DNA of 53,545 nucleotides, taken from NCBI RefSeq assembly GCF_007785815.1, contig NZ_VNIM01000019.1, forward strand, positions 1 to 53,545, given 5' to 3'. Origin of the DNA: Alterirhizorhabdus solaris. Its GTDB lineage: Bacteria > Pseudomonadota > Alphaproteobacteria > Sphingomonadales > Sphingomonadaceae. Position numbers and translations under genes: made by a program. Below, piece after piece: positions 33,712 through 42,214 of the stretch (positions within the stretch are counted from its first letter, which is position 1; each line of letters starts with the position of its first letter). A model generated the notes under the pieces. It searched no databases. It was not told where the DNA came from and saw only the letters and a program-made list of their open reading frames with translations.

Positions 33712-35829
33712 TCATAACCAGCTTTCGCCGCTGCCGGCGGCGTCGGACTGCACCCACGCGTCCGGCGGGGCAGCTGCATCGGGTTCAGGCGCCGCCTGGG
33801 CGATCCAGCGGCTCGCCACCTGCTCGACCCGCTCGTTCAACCGCAGGCCGAAATGGATCAGGCCCTGCAGGGCAGCATAGGCATAGACCCGGCAGTCGAG
33901 CGCCTCGTTCGCCTTGCCCTTGGGGCATTCCCATACGGTGAAGCGCGATCCGGAAACGACCTTCAGCACGCGCCGCTCAACGATGAGCTGCTCGTACCAG
34001 GCGAGCTCCCGACGAGCATCGAAGTGCATGAAACCCGGTCCGGGCTCGTGGACCTCTTCCAGTCGCGCCCGGATCGTATCCTTCGCGGCATTCACCCCGA
34101 TAACGGTGGGCTTGTACTGCGACCGCTTGCGGTTCGACGGTTTGACCGTCGGCCAGACCGGCGCGCGCTGCCCGTTCTTCTCCGACGCGCCCTTGATCGC
34201 CCAGATCCGGCGCGCGAGGCGCGCCTTGGCGAATGCATAGACCTCATTGGTGCGGTGGCCGCCCGAATCGATGCACGCCGCCTCGACACCGAATTCCCGG
34301 CCGTCCGCCCGGCGGAAGGTGCGCAACAGCTGCTCGTCGACGCGCTCCCATAGCGCGAGGCTCGCGGTGTCGCCGTCGATCACCACGAAGGCGATCGTCC
34401 AGCTTTCTTCGTTCGCGCCCCACGCGACAAACTCGAGTTCGACGCGATCGTCCTGCGTATCGCCGCCGACGGTCACGAGGCCGGCACCGTCCGGGATCTC
34501 ACCCGGCCAGCTCTCGGCCCGCGCCGCCAGCTTCTCGGCGCTTAGATCCTTGCCGGTCGATCGACGGTGCGGCCGGCCGCGCTGCGTGTTGTCGAAGACC
34601 ACCCGCTGGTCCGGGTCGTCCTTCATGTCGAGCCACTTCGTCGCCTGCTTCGGCGGTGCGTCCTTCGGCCAAGGCGAGAACAGCTTGCCCGCCGTGAAGC
34701 TGGCATGCTCGTTATCGACCGGCCATTTACCGCAGTCAGGGCATCGGACCCGGTAGACCGCGTGGCGCGGCCCCGCCCACCAGTCCCAGATCGCCGCGAC
34801 CGGATCATCGACGCCGCCGCGCCACGCCTCTTCATAGTCAGCCAGCGGGTCGTGATGCTGGCCGCAGCACGCATAAGGCTTCGTCTGGTGCCAGCGGATG
34901 GTCGATGCCGTGCCGGAGATCGCGCTGAGCCGCGCGCCCTCGTCCCAGCCGACGCCGCACGCCTCGCAATAGATCCGGGCGGTGCGCGGATGGTGCGCGA
35001 CGACGTTGCCCGCCTCGTCGAGCGTCTTGTCCCATTCGACGTGGCGGAAGAAATCGAGAAACTGGCGATGCCGGCAGGCGGGACACTCGACCGACGCCTG
35101 CCGCTGGTCGCCGGAAATGTAGCTGGCCTCGATCCGGCTCTCACCCTCGATCGTCGGCGAACACACGCGGACCGAAAGATATTCCGAGAACGTGGCCTGC
35201 CGCTCGTCGCCCAGCCCGATCGCGTCGCCCTCACGGGTGAGGACGTATTTGTCGACCTCGTCGTACATCGTGATGCACACGGGCCGGCGGGCGAGGTTGT
35301 CCGGCGAACCGGCGCCGGCGAGTGCCAGAAAGCCGCCGGGGAAACCCTTGTAGAGCAGCGTCTCCTCGGCCGTGCGCGTCTTGCGCGAACCCATGAGCTC
35401 GCGCAGCACCGGCGTCGCCCGGATCATGGGCGAGATCCGCTCTTTCGAGAACTGCTCGGCCGCCGCTTCCTTCGGCTGCACCAGCAGCATCGGCACGGGT
35501 TTGACGTGGGCGTGATAGCCGACGATCGTCTCGAGCAACGCGGTCTTGAGCAGCTGCGTGCAAACCATTGCGGTCAGGACGTGAACGCCGGGTTCGGTGA
35601 CCGCTAGCATCGCCCCGCGCGCCACCTCGACGGTCGACGTCCGCCACTTGCCCGACGTGCTGCCCGCCTCCTTCGCGAGCCGCCGATAACGATCCGCCCA
35701 GTCGGGCAGGCTGATGTAGGGCGGAGGGGTCAGGCCGCGGCGCCAAGCGCGCCGCAGCCGGTCATCCTTCGCCGGCTTCTGCGAACTCCGCTTCTGGCTC
35801 GCCGAGATCCTGGAGCTGCTGCTGGACAT
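33712..35829 (-). CDS. Terminase large subunit, gpA family
   Basis: 705 aa DNA-packaging ATPase and nuclease. Family sequences: TPPPYISLPDWADRYRRL, PVPMLLVQPKEAAAEQFSKERISPMI, and the Walker B-like ITMYDEVDKY; later ...VTVGGDTQDDRVELEFVAWG in the nuclease domain, and a Cys motif (CPACRHRQ...CEACG). gpA-type terminases are used by cos-packaging phages. The start overlaps the small subunit gene by 68 bp. Confidence 0.93.
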   Translation of the reverse strand: MSSSSSRISASQKRSSQKPAKDDRLRRAWRRGLTPPPYISLPDWADRYRRLAKEAGSTSGKWRTSTVEVARGAMLAVTEPGVHVLTAMVCTQLLKTALLETIVGYHAHVKPVPMLLVQPKEAAAEQFSKERISPMIRATPVLRELMGSRKTRTAEETLLYKGFPGGFLALAGAGSPDNLARRPVCITMYDEVDKYVLTREGDAIGLGDERQATFSEYLSVRVCSPTIEGESRIEASYISGDQRQASVECPACRHRQFLDFFRHVEWDKTLDEAGNVVAHHPRTARIYCEACGVGWDEGARLSAISGTASTIRWHQTKPYACCGQHHDPLADYEEAWRGGVDDPVAAIWDWWAGPRHAVYRVRCPDCGKWPVDNEHASFTAGKLFSPWPKDAPPKQATKWLDMKDDPDQRVVFDNTQRGRPHRRSTGKDLSAEKLAARAESWPGEIPDGAGLVTVGGDTQDDRVELEFVAWGANEESWTIAFVVIDGDTASLALWERVDEQLLRTFRRADGREFGVEAACIDSGGHRTNEVYAFAKARLARRIWAIKGASEKNGQRAPVWPTVKPSNRKRSQYKPTVIGVNAAKDTIRARLEEVHEPGPGFMHFDARRELAWYEQLIVERRVLKVVSGSRFTVWECPKGKANEALDCRVYAYAALQGLIHFGLRLNERVEQVASRWIAQAAPEPDAAAPPDAWVQSDAAGSGESWL

Positions 35830-36409
35830 ACTTGTTCAGCGCCTCCACCACCGCGTCGGGCGACACGCCCAGCTCGGCGGCGATCATCGGCCCCACCCGC
35901 GCCGGCCAGTTCATCCAGGCATCGCGAAACTGGCGGGACTGTTCGAACAGGATGGCCTCGGCGACTTCGATATCGACGAGGTCGCCCGCCTCTTTCCGCG
36001 CAGCGAGCAGGTTTTTCGCGGCGAGCGCGTTTTCCTTCACCCGCTCGGCATCGCCCGTCAGCACGAAGCGGCCGGCCAGCACCTCGGCGATGAAGTCGAT
36101 CGTGTCCTCGACGACGGTGTCGCCATCCTCGAGCGCGTCGGAGAAGGCGATGACCGGGGCTCGCTTGGGCGCAGCGGCTGCCGGCGTCTTCGCTTTGCCG
36201 GGGGTGGCAACAGGCGTGGCAACTTTCGCGGTGTTGCCACTGGGGTTGCCACCCCGGTTCTGCTTGCGCCAGCCGCTGCCGGCGAGCGCGGGATCGAGCC
36301 GCCCGTCGGCGCTAAGCGGCAGTTTTCCTTCGCGAATTGCCTTCCCGACGAGGGTGTGGCTGCATCCGTCCAGCTTCGCGAACTGCCGCACCGAGACGAG
36401 ATCGCTCAC
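35762..36409 (-). CDS. Terminase small subunit, Nu1-like
   Basis: 215 aa. An N-terminal helix-turn-helix (MSDLVSVRQFAKLDGCSHTLVGKAIREGKLP) would bind the packaging site. A Pro/Ala/Lys linker follows, and the C-terminus probably contacts TerL. I prefer the GTG at 36409 because AGGGG is 9 nt upstream; a TTG at 36418 would sit on top of the SD. Confidence 0.82.
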   Translation of the reverse strand: MSDLVSVRQFAKLDGCSHTLVGKAIREGKLPLSADGRLDPALAGSGWRKQNRGGNPSGNTAKVATPVATPGKAKTPAAAAPKRAPVIAFSDALEDGDTVVEDTIDFIAEVLAGRFVLTGDAERVKENALAAKNLLAARKEAGDLVDIEVAEAILFEQSRQFRDAWMNWPARVGPMIAAELGVSPDAVVEALNKYVQQQLQDLGEPEAEFAEAGEG

Positions 36410-36510
36410 AGGTGGCAACCCCTTTCAGAACTCATAGCTGGGAAAGCTACGCGCCTTTGCGCCCCGTATACGATTTGGCCCCGGAAGGACCCAAAAGGGG
36501 GGGGGCTACC
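36410..36510. other. Candidate cos/packaging region
   Basis: Noncoding DNA just upstream of terS, where gpA-type phages carry cos. It holds a run of nine G (near 36496) after ACCCAAAA. No cleavage site can be fixed from one sequence. Confidence 0.3.
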
Positions 36511-36714
36511 TCAGCCGCACTGGGTTCCACCTGCGAGCGGATCGCTCGAGCAAGGCTTGCCCTTCATCCCCTCACGCGCGCGAACCAAGTTCGACCTGAG
36601 CTCGTGCGTCAGCGCCGGCAGCGCGACGACCAGAACGAGCGCCAACAAGGCGGCGAGCAAGCCGTACTCGATTGCTGTCGCACCCTTCACGCAGTTCAGA
36701 AGCCTGCGGGGCAT
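36511..36714 (-). CDS. Flp/Fap-type (type IVb) prepilin-like protein
   Basis: 67 aa starting MPRRLLNCVK-GATAIEYGLLAALLALVLVVALPAL. A short basic leader ends in Gly, followed by the ATAIEYGLLAA signature of Flp pilins and one long hydrophobic helix, which is how these prepilins look before cleavage by a Flp-type prepilin peptidase. The C-terminus is basic and has two Cys. AGGAG is 7 nt before the ATG. No peptidase or tad secretion genes are in the window, so it would use host machinery. A surface or superinfection role is a guess. Confidence 0.78.
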   Translation of the reverse strand: MPRRLLNCVKGATAIEYGLLAALLALVLVVALPALTHELRSNLVRAREGMKGKPCSSDPLAGGTQCG

Positions 36715-36779
36715 TCGACGCTCCTGATCCGCCAAGGCTGGGAACTGATGCACGTAGCCGGCGACGTCTAAGGATCTGG

Positions 36780-36911
36780 TTAATCCAGCCGTCTGACGAT
36801 CCGCCGCACCGCCTGTTCGATCGGCAGGCGCACCAGCGGCTCATCCTTGGCAAGCATCAGCATGACCAGCACGCCAACGCACCGGACGAACAGGCGCAGC
36901 CCCTCGTCCAT
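36780..36911 (-). CDS. 43-aa coupled membrane peptide
   Basis: MDEGLRLFVRCVGVLVMLML then a charged tail (RLPIEQAVRRIVRRLD). Its ATG overlaps the upstream stop (TGATG), which supports translation. One hydrophobic segment. Function unknown. Confidence 0.5.
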   Translation of the reverse strand: MDEGLRLFVRCVGVLVMLMLAKDEPLVRLPIEQAVRRIVRRLD

Positions 36912-37093
36912 CAGCCGCGCCCAAGACGCCGGCATGCGCGGCCGACTTCATCGAGGCCGTCGAGCAGCTGCTCGGTGCGTTGGTGAGGCCGGCGCTCGTC
37001 GGCCGCGACCACTGCCAGCGAGCACAGGCGGTCAACCTGCTCGCTGATCTGTTCGGACAGGCTGAGGCGACGCTCGGGGAGTGGCTGGGCCAT
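36911..37093 (-). CDS. Small hypothetical protein
   Basis: 60 aa starting MAQPLPERRLSLSEQISEQVDRL, a charged helix. GGAGG is 5 nt before the ATG at 37093. It is coupled to the 43-aa membrane peptide. No function assigned. Confidence 0.5.
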   Translation of the reverse strand: MAQPLPERRLSLSEQISEQVDRLCSLAVVAADERRPHQRTEQLLDGLDEVGRACRRLGRG

Positions 37094-37196
37094 CATCGCC
37101 TCCGGGCAAAGAAAAGCCCGGCGGCCTCTCGACCCCGGGCGCATATTCGGATGGTGGCGATTTGCCCTAAGTTTTGCCGGTCGTCAACCTGAACGA

Positions 37197-38072
37197 TCAG
37201 GCGGCCATCGCCACCCGGCCACTGGCGATGGGAACATAGCCCCAGCGCCAGTCATCACGAACCACGACGAGCAACCCCTCGACCTCGACTATCTGGGACA
37301 GGCGAAGCTCACGGCAGAGCGCGGCATGGCAGGTCGCTGCCATCCACAGTTCGTCGGGCGCAACCCCATCCCGGTGCGCCGCCGCGACCGCGTCGACCAC
37401 ATCCTGGTGCAGCTGCCGCTCGACCGGCGCCGGGGCTGGCGTGGGCGCGCGCGCCACCGCCGGACGGGGGGCTACCCGCTCCGCCGCTTCCAGCCAGCCC
37501 ATGAGCTTGCCGAAACGCTGGTGGAGCACATTGGCGCAGAACTTCACGGTCGAGCGCAGGCGCTCCCCCGCCTGGCTGCGCTTCAGCTCGGGAAAGGCGG
37601 TGGCGGCGGCCGGACCGAGGGCCTCGTTCCTGCATACGATCGCCTCGAACGCGTCACCCATCGTTTCCCCGAGCATCTTGCGGGCCTCGGCGTAATCGGC
37701 CCGGGCGTCGGCGATGGTCTGGAACCGGGCCATCAGACTGTCAGGGGCATGCGCCGCGCCGCCGCCCCCTCGCCCGCCCTCGTAATTGGCGGTGCAGCCG
37801 GTCGTGTCCCAGGCGAGCGCCGCGATCTCGGCGTACCAGTCACAGGCCTGCGCCTCGTGGCGCTCGAGCACGCCGGCGCGCTCGAGCAGCTCGACCCGCG
37901 TCAGACGGCGCACCGTTTCCGATGCGGTGCGGGTGTGGCCATCAACGATGTTCGTCTCGGCAAGGTGCAGGCGTGCGCTGTCGCGCTGAGCGTGCGGCAG
38001 ATCGGATGCCGCCGCGGTGTCGGCCAGCACGTCGCGCTTCGCCGTCGTCCGAACCTTCGTGCCCTTGCCCAT
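37197..38072 (-). CDS. Hypothetical protein between replication and packaging genes
   Basis: 291 aa starting MGKGTKVRTTAKRDVLADTAA. Helical, with CxxxxDWYAEIAALAWDT and two Ala/Pro-rich linkers; it ends DDWRWGYVPIASGRVAMAA. It lies between the early and late modules, the position where some phages keep a late-gene regulator, but no regulatory motif was seen. Function unassigned. Confidence 0.6.
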   Translation of the reverse strand: MGKGTKVRTTAKRDVLADTAAASDLPHAQRDSARLHLAETNIVDGHTRTASETVRRLTRVELLERAGVLERHEAQACDWYAEIAALAWDTTGCTANYEGGRGGGGAAHAPDSLMARFQTIADARADYAEARKMLGETMGDAFEAIVCRNEALGPAAATAFPELKRSQAGERLRSTVKFCANVLHQRFGKLMGWLEAAERVAPRPAVARAPTPAPAPVERQLHQDVVDAVAAAHRDGVAPDELWMAATCHAALCRELRLSQIVEVEGLLVVVRDDWRWGYVPIASGRVAMAA

Positions 38073-38108
38073 GTTACCCCCGGTCGGCCGACCCGGGACG
38101 GGCAGCGT

Positions 38109-38465
38109 TCACGGTATGTCGTCGAGTTTATCGAGCAGCGGCAGCCCCCAATCTGCCACCCCCTCGACGATCGGCGCCGGATCGAGGCTGACGATAGAGA
38201 GCCCTCGCGCGGCGCAGGCCCGTCGCACGTCGTCGGTCGAATAGTTCGCGAGGCGATCGGTCAGCTGGATCGAGCGCCCAACGCGGCGCGTGTAGGTCAG
38301 ATACCCGCCGGCCGCGAGCTTCTCGACGTAGCCCTGCACCCGCTTGGACGCGATACCGGCGCGCTCGGCGATGTCCTGATGGCTTGGCGGGATCTCGTGG
38401 TCGGCGAAGTACGCGCGGATCGCGCTCAGCACGCGCTGGCTGGTGGAGCGGCTGGACTGCTTCAT
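38109..38465 (-). CDS. Winged-helix DNA-binding protein (LexA-like N-domain)
   Basis: 118 aa. Residues 8-68 (QRVLSAIRAYFADHEIPPSHQDIAERAGIASKRVQGYVEKLAAGGYLTYTRR) read as a LexA/MarR-type winged helix. There is no peptidase domain. Overlaps the upstream gene by ATGA. Likely a phage regulator. Confidence 0.72.
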   Translation of the reverse strand: MKQSSRSTSQRVLSAIRAYFADHEIPPSHQDIAERAGIASKRVQGYVEKLAAGGYLTYTRRVGRSIQLTDRLANYSTDDVRRACAARGLSIVSLDPAPIVEGVADWGLPLLDKLDDIP

Positions 38466-39106
38466 TCGGCCGCGATCGCCCCCTCGTAGCCATCGAGTGC
38501 CTCGTCAATCTCGCCCTGCGTCAGCGCACCACACTTCAAACCCAGCCGTCTCACCTCGGACGACATGCGCCTGATGTCCTCCCCCGTCAGCGGCACCGAC
38601 GGTGCCCGTTCAATCGGCACCGCCGGTTGTGACAGCAGCAGCGTCCGAAGCCGGCAGGCATCGATCATGCGGTCTGGTGCGGGCACCTTGCGTGCGCACT
38701 CCCGGATCTCGGCAACCGACGGGAAAAAACGGCAGGTCTTGGATGCCGCGTCGAAAGCGCGCGCCAGCACGTCCGCGTCGATGTCAGCCAGTGCGATCTG
38801 GTACGCTTCGAGCCGCAACTCCACTTCCGGATCTGTGAGCTTTGCAGCCGGATAGAGGATCGCAAGCGTAGCCATGAACTTGGAAATGCGCCCCGGAGTC
38901 GAGCCGCGCGGAGCGGCATCGTAGGTCGCCAGCGCGCGCTCGGCGCAGGCCTTGTCCTCGGCATTCAGCACCGGGAGCGCGTCGTTATCCTTCCAGATCG
39001 CGTTCACCGCGAGCATGGCGGCGAGCGATGTCGTCAGCTGCGGCGCGGACCATCGGGTTGACGGGGCCGTCTCGCCGGCCACTGTCCTGGTGATGTCGTT
39101 GGGCAT
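38462..39106 (-). CDS. Putative replication accessory protein (helicase-loader-like)
   Basis: 214 aa. The section AYQIALADIDADVLARAFDAASKTCRFFPSVAEIRECARKVPAPDRM resembles sequences in phage replication P-type or loader proteins, and the gene follows an O-like initiator. The ATG at 39106 overlaps the upstream gene by 122 bp; Met at 39016 is an alternative start. Confidence 0.55.
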   Translation of the reverse strand: MPNDITRTVAGETAPSTRWSAPQLTTSLAAMLAVNAIWKDNDALPVLNAEDKACAERALATYDAAPRGSTPGRISKFMATLAILYPAAKLTDPEVELRLEAYQIALADIDADVLARAFDAASKTCRFFPSVAEIRECARKVPAPDRMIDACRLRTLLLSQPAVPIERAPSVPLTGEDIRRMSSEVRRLGLKCGALTQGEIDEALDGYEGAIAAE

Positions 39107-39827
39107 TCGGGGATCTTTCGTTCCGGGGTTCGTAGACGGTGGTCCAGTTTCGCTCGACGGCGAGATCGATCAGATCCCCCGGCGGCCAACCCGCCTCGGT
39201 CAGGTCCACAAGCTTGCGGCAGAGCAGCTCGTAGGCTCGTGGTGTCAGCGTCTGCCGCTTGGCCCGGCGCATCGCCAAGAACCCGGCCCATTGCTCATCG
39301 GAGACGGCTGCCGGCGGTGGCATGCCCTTCCAGCGTTTGGCGGATACAGGGCTACCGGGTGCCGGACCCATGGTGCCGCTCGCTTCCGGCTGAGGCTGAT
39401 CGGATGAAACCGCCATGCCCCCGCCCTCGCGCTCCGAAGAAGGCGTAGCCTTCGAAGGAGAGATGGTGGTTCTTGACGGTTTGTCCGAAGCGGCTTCGGG
39501 GGTTGGCGTCGCTGGCTTCGGGGGTGTCGTGCTTTCGGGGCGCAGCGGTTTCGCCCCCGAAGCCGTTTCCGGGGTGCGGTCAGGGTGAACAGTGTAAAGC
39601 ACCCCCTTGCCCGGCCGCTCCGTGCGCGACAGGTGACCAGCGACGACAAGCGATTTAACGGCCGCCTGAACGGTCCGGTCCGTCTTGCTGCACTTCGCCG
39701 CCAGCGATGCCATTGAGGGCCAGCAGACACCCTCGTCGTTCGCGCAGTCCGCCAGCGCGAGGAGAACGATCTTCTCGCTGTCGGGCAGTGCGAGCGACCA
39801 CACTGCACTCATGATGCGGATGCTCAT
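38985..39827 (-). CDS. Helix-turn-helix replication initiator (O-like)
   Basis: 280 aa. The N-terminus (MSIRIMSAVWSLALPDSEKIVLLALADCANDEGVCWPSMASLAAKCSKTDRTVQAAVKSLVVAGHL) is the winged helix of phage replication proteins such as lambda O. A Pro/Ser/Thr-rich linker and a C-terminal part (QWAGFLAMRRAKRQTLTPRAYELLCRKLVDLTEAGW) follow. It would bind the phage origin. The start overlaps the upstream stop (ATGA). Confidence 0.78.
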   Translation of the reverse strand: MSIRIMSAVWSLALPDSEKIVLLALADCANDEGVCWPSMASLAAKCSKTDRTVQAAVKSLVVAGHLSRTERPGKGVLYTVHPDRTPETASGAKPLRPESTTPPKPATPTPEAASDKPSRTTISPSKATPSSEREGGGMAVSSDQPQPEASGTMGPAPGSPVSAKRWKGMPPPAAVSDEQWAGFLAMRRAKRQTLTPRAYELLCRKLVDLTEAGWPPGDLIDLAVERNWTTVYEPRNERSPNAQRHHQDSGRRDGPVNPMVRAAADDIARRHARGERDLEG

Positions 39828-40174
39828 ATGCGGAAAGGCCGCGCCAGATCGGCCGCCGCTGGACGCCAAGGCCGGGGCCGCATGCCCTCCGGCTCGTGGC
39901 ATCGCCAGCAGGTGACGTTGTCGAGCGCCGGCGCCGGCCGATCCTCTCGCGCGCCGCACATGCATACGAAAGCAATCAGGCCGGCAGGCGTAGTGGCAGG
40001 GTGGATGTACGCCCACGTCGACGACGCCAGCGCCGGCGCCACCGGTTTACAGGCCGGCTCATTCGGCGGGCAGACAGGCGCCGCGGGTTGATGCTTCGCC
40101 GGCGCCGGTTGACGCCGGGGCGCCACCGCCGGCGCCAGGTCCGCGTCGCCGAACAGGTCGAACATCCCGCTCAT
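39824..40174 (-). CDS. Cys-containing hypothetical protein
   Basis: 116 aa (MSGMFDLFGDADLAPAVAPRR), with a Pro/Ala-rich front and a possible zinc site (FVCMCGAR...TCWRCHE). Coupled at both ends by ATGA. No function assigned. Confidence 0.55.
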   Translation of the reverse strand: MSGMFDLFGDADLAPAVAPRRQPAPAKHQPAAPVCPPNEPACKPVAPALASSTWAYIHPATTPAGLIAFVCMCGAREDRPAPALDNVTCWRCHEPEGMRPRPWRPAAADLARPFRI

Positions 40175-40416
40175 GGTCGAGCCGCCTTCCACGCCTCGAA
40201 GGCGACCGCGTGCGTGGGGCACAGATCCTTGCCCGCCGCCGGCGACGTGCTGCAGCCCGCACACAAGGGAGCGTCGCAGGTGCCGCTCTTGCGGGTGGTG
40301 ACCTTCCAGTCGCAGGCCAAGGTCGCCGGCCGGCCGCATTTGCAGCGCTGGCGCCGCCGCGACGAGCAGACGATCGCGGAGCCGCCGCCCGGGAGGGTGA
40401 TATGGTCGCACGTCAT
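40171..40416 (-). CDS. Zinc-finger-like small protein
   Basis: 81 aa with several CxC/CxxC groups (RCKCGRP, CDAPLCAGC, CPTHA) that suggest bound zinc. Starts MTCDHITLPGGGSAIVC. Coupled to its neighbours by ATGA. Unknown role; a similar Cys-rich protein is downstream. Confidence 0.6.
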   Translation of the reverse strand: MTCDHITLPGGGSAIVCSSRRRQRCKCGRPATLACDWKVTTRKSGTCDAPLCAGCSTSPAAGKDLCPTHAVAFEAWKAARP

Positions 40417-40940
40417 GCGAAGAGGTCCAGTTGCGGGCCGGCCGTGAACGGCAGGGCGATGGGTGGTGGCCGCATGTCTATCGGGGCCGGGGCCGGCGCA
40501 TTGACGCGTCCGGGGGCGCGACAAGCATCATCGGCCCGATCGGCGCGCACCTCGTACCGCGCGGCCGTTTCGTGATCGCCGAAGCGTCGGCAGACCATCG
40601 CGCTGTAGATCATGCCCGCACGCTTGCTGCGCATGAACCAGATCGGGTCCGCACGGGCGCCGGCCTCCGCCTCGGCCTGATAGCGGCCGAAGTCGCCCAT
40701 GCCGGTTGCGGGCAAGGCCTCGTCGGCGGCGATCGGGGCGGCCGGTGCCGGCGCGGGCTCCTCCGCCGGCGCGGCGGGCGCAGCGGCCAGCCGCGCGCGC
40801 AGGCCGTCCACGACCGACTCGAGGCCGCCGGCGCGATTGATGATCGACTGGCGCGTGCAGGCAATGCGCTGCATCTGCGCCGCCTGCTCGCCCCATGCGG
40901 CGATCGATCGCTCGAGCCATGATCGCTCGCCGGGCGTCAC
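40413..40940 (-). CDS. Hypothetical protein
   Basis: 175 aa from a GTG at 40940 (GTGA overlap). Helical N-terminus (VTPGERSWLERSIAAWGEQ), Ala/Pro-rich middle, then ADPIWFMRSKRAGMIYSAMVCRRFGDHETAARYEVRAD. It ends GPQLDLFA, a DLF-type tail like clamp-binding motifs (QLDLF), so contact with the DNA polymerase sliding clamp is possible. Confidence 0.55.
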   Translation of the reverse strand: MTPGERSWLERSIAAWGEQAAQMQRIACTRQSIINRAGGLESVVDGLRARLAAAPAAPAEEPAPAPAAPIAADEALPATGMGDFGRYQAEAEAGARADPIWFMRSKRAGMIYSAMVCRRFGDHETAARYEVRADRADDACRAPGRVNAPAPAPIDMRPPPIALPFTAGPQLDLFA

Positions 40941-41362
40941 GCACGCACCTGCTCGAACTTGACCTGCTTCTCGGGTCCGACATGGGATGTTGCGCTGTAG
41001 GCATAGCCAAGCGAGTAGATGCCCGCACGGTCGACGTGCACCGTGTAGCCGGCGCAGTCGGGCCGCCACCAGGCGCGATGCTCCCCTGACCAGATCCTCA
41101 CGGGCTGGGCCGCGAAGAACGCGACCAGCGGCGCCGTCAGCGCCTCGAGCGCGATGCGCGGCGCTGGGTCATAGTCCAGCGCCGTAGGGTGTGAGTTGGC
41201 GGCGTGGCGCCTGCCGGCGAACCGGACGCGGACATAGTGCTGCTGCGAACGGCCCGGCCGGGCGATCACGCAATCCTCGCCGGTTTCGAGATGGCGAGCC
41301 GCGCGACCGACGATCGGGTCCACCCCGTAGCGGCGTCGGACGTAGTCGTAGGCGGCGACCAT
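40937..41362 (-). CDS. Hypothetical protein
   Basis: 141 aa starting [24 protein letters not shown], beta-rich with several aromatic residues (RIWSGEHRAWWRPDCAGYTVHVD). Its start is 1 base from the upstream stop. No family recognised. Confidence 0.55.
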   Translation of the reverse strand: MVAAYDYVRRRYGVDPIVGRAARHLETGEDCVIARPGRSQQHYVRVRFAGRRHAANSHPTALDYDPAPRIALEALTAPLVAFFAAQPVRIWSGEHRAWWRPDCAGYTVHVDRAGIYSLGYAYSATSHVGPEKQVKFEQVRA

Positions 41363-41676
41363 TAGTGCGTCACCCGCGAGGCGCTGACGTTCTCGATGTC
41401 GATCTCACCGCCGGACCCAGGGCAGTCGTCATCGAAGCGACCGCGCGCAATCTTCTGGGCCTGCTCCTCGGTGTCGGCGCGGATGTCGTAGGTCTCGGTT
41501 TCATAAGTCGTCTCGGACCATTCGACCTCCACGCGCCAAACGATGGCGCTCTCAGGATCCTCGACCTCGAACAGCTTCCACTGCGGATCATAGTGCTGGC
41601 GCACGCCGGCGGCCGCAGTGCCGAACCCGGGGAGGTTCGCCAGATCCTGAAGCGATGGCTTGCCGGCGCCCATCAC
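41362..41676 (-). CDS. Hypothetical protein
   Basis: 104 aa ([23 protein letters not shown]), acidic and beta-rich ([35 protein letters not shown]). Coupled to the GapR gene upstream by ATGA. Confidence 0.55.
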   Translation of the reverse strand: MMGAGKPSLQDLANLPGFGTAAAGVRQHYDPQWKLFEVEDPESAIVWRVEVEWSETTYETETYDIRADTEEQAQKIARGRFDDDCPGSGGEIDIENVSASRVTH

Positions 41677-41915
41677 TGCAGCCCCAGCGCGTTGCGGTAG
41701 GTTTCGAGCAGCGCGTCCATCTCATCGCGCGCATCCTTCTCCATCTTCCGGAGCCGGATGACGCTGCGCATGGTCTTGCTGTCGAACCCCTGCGACTTGG
41801 CCTCGAGGTAGACGTCGCGGATGTCGTCGCTCATCCCCTTCTTCTCTTCCTCGAGCCGCTCGATGCGTTCGATGAAGAGGCGCAGTTGCTCGGCTGCCAC
41901 GTTGTCGGACATCAA
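41673..41915 (-). CDS. GapR-like nucleoid-associated protein (DUF2312)
   Basis: 80 aa matching the GapR/DUF2312 pattern closely: [71 protein letters not shown]. In Caulobacter, GapR binds overtwisted AT-rich DNA ahead of replication forks and transcription. A phage copy among replication genes suggests help with phage DNA replication or control of the host nucleoid (inference). Coupled to neighbours by ATGA overlaps. Confidence 0.9.
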   Translation of the reverse strand: MMSDNVAAEQLRLFIERIERLEEEKKGMSDDIRDVYLEAKSQGFDSKTMRSVIRLRKMEKDARDEMDALLETYRNALGLQ

Positions 41916-42214
41916 CCGTCCTCCCGCTCGTCAGCGGGGGTTTCGTCAACGCCGTCGCAGCCGTTCTCGACGGCCCGCTCTGCCGCCTTGTCGAGCATCC
42001 GGTGGACCGGCGTCGTGCCGTCCTCCTCTTCATGCTCAAGCTCGGCCGCGATCGCGGCGGCAAAGGCCTCGGGATCGGTGACGACGAGCTCAACCTCGTC
42101 CCAGAAATCGGACCCATTGGTGACGGCATGAACCAGAAGGCCCGTGCCGATGGAGATGAGCAGGCGGCCGTCAACGATTTCGACGGAAAGCTGCTGGTCT
42201 TGGAAATCACTCAT
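41912..42214 (-). CDS. Acidic hypothetical protein
   Basis: 100 aa starting [23 protein letters not shown]; beta-rich front and a very acidic end ([19 protein letters not shown]). Overlaps neighbours by ATGA. Possibly a DNA mimic or a dimer partner; unknown. Confidence 0.55.
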   Translation of the reverse strand: MSDFQDQQLSVEIVDGRLLISIGTGLLVHAVTNGSDFWDEVELVVTDPEAFAAAIAAELEHEEEDGTTPVHRMLDKAAERAVENGCDGVDETPADEREDG

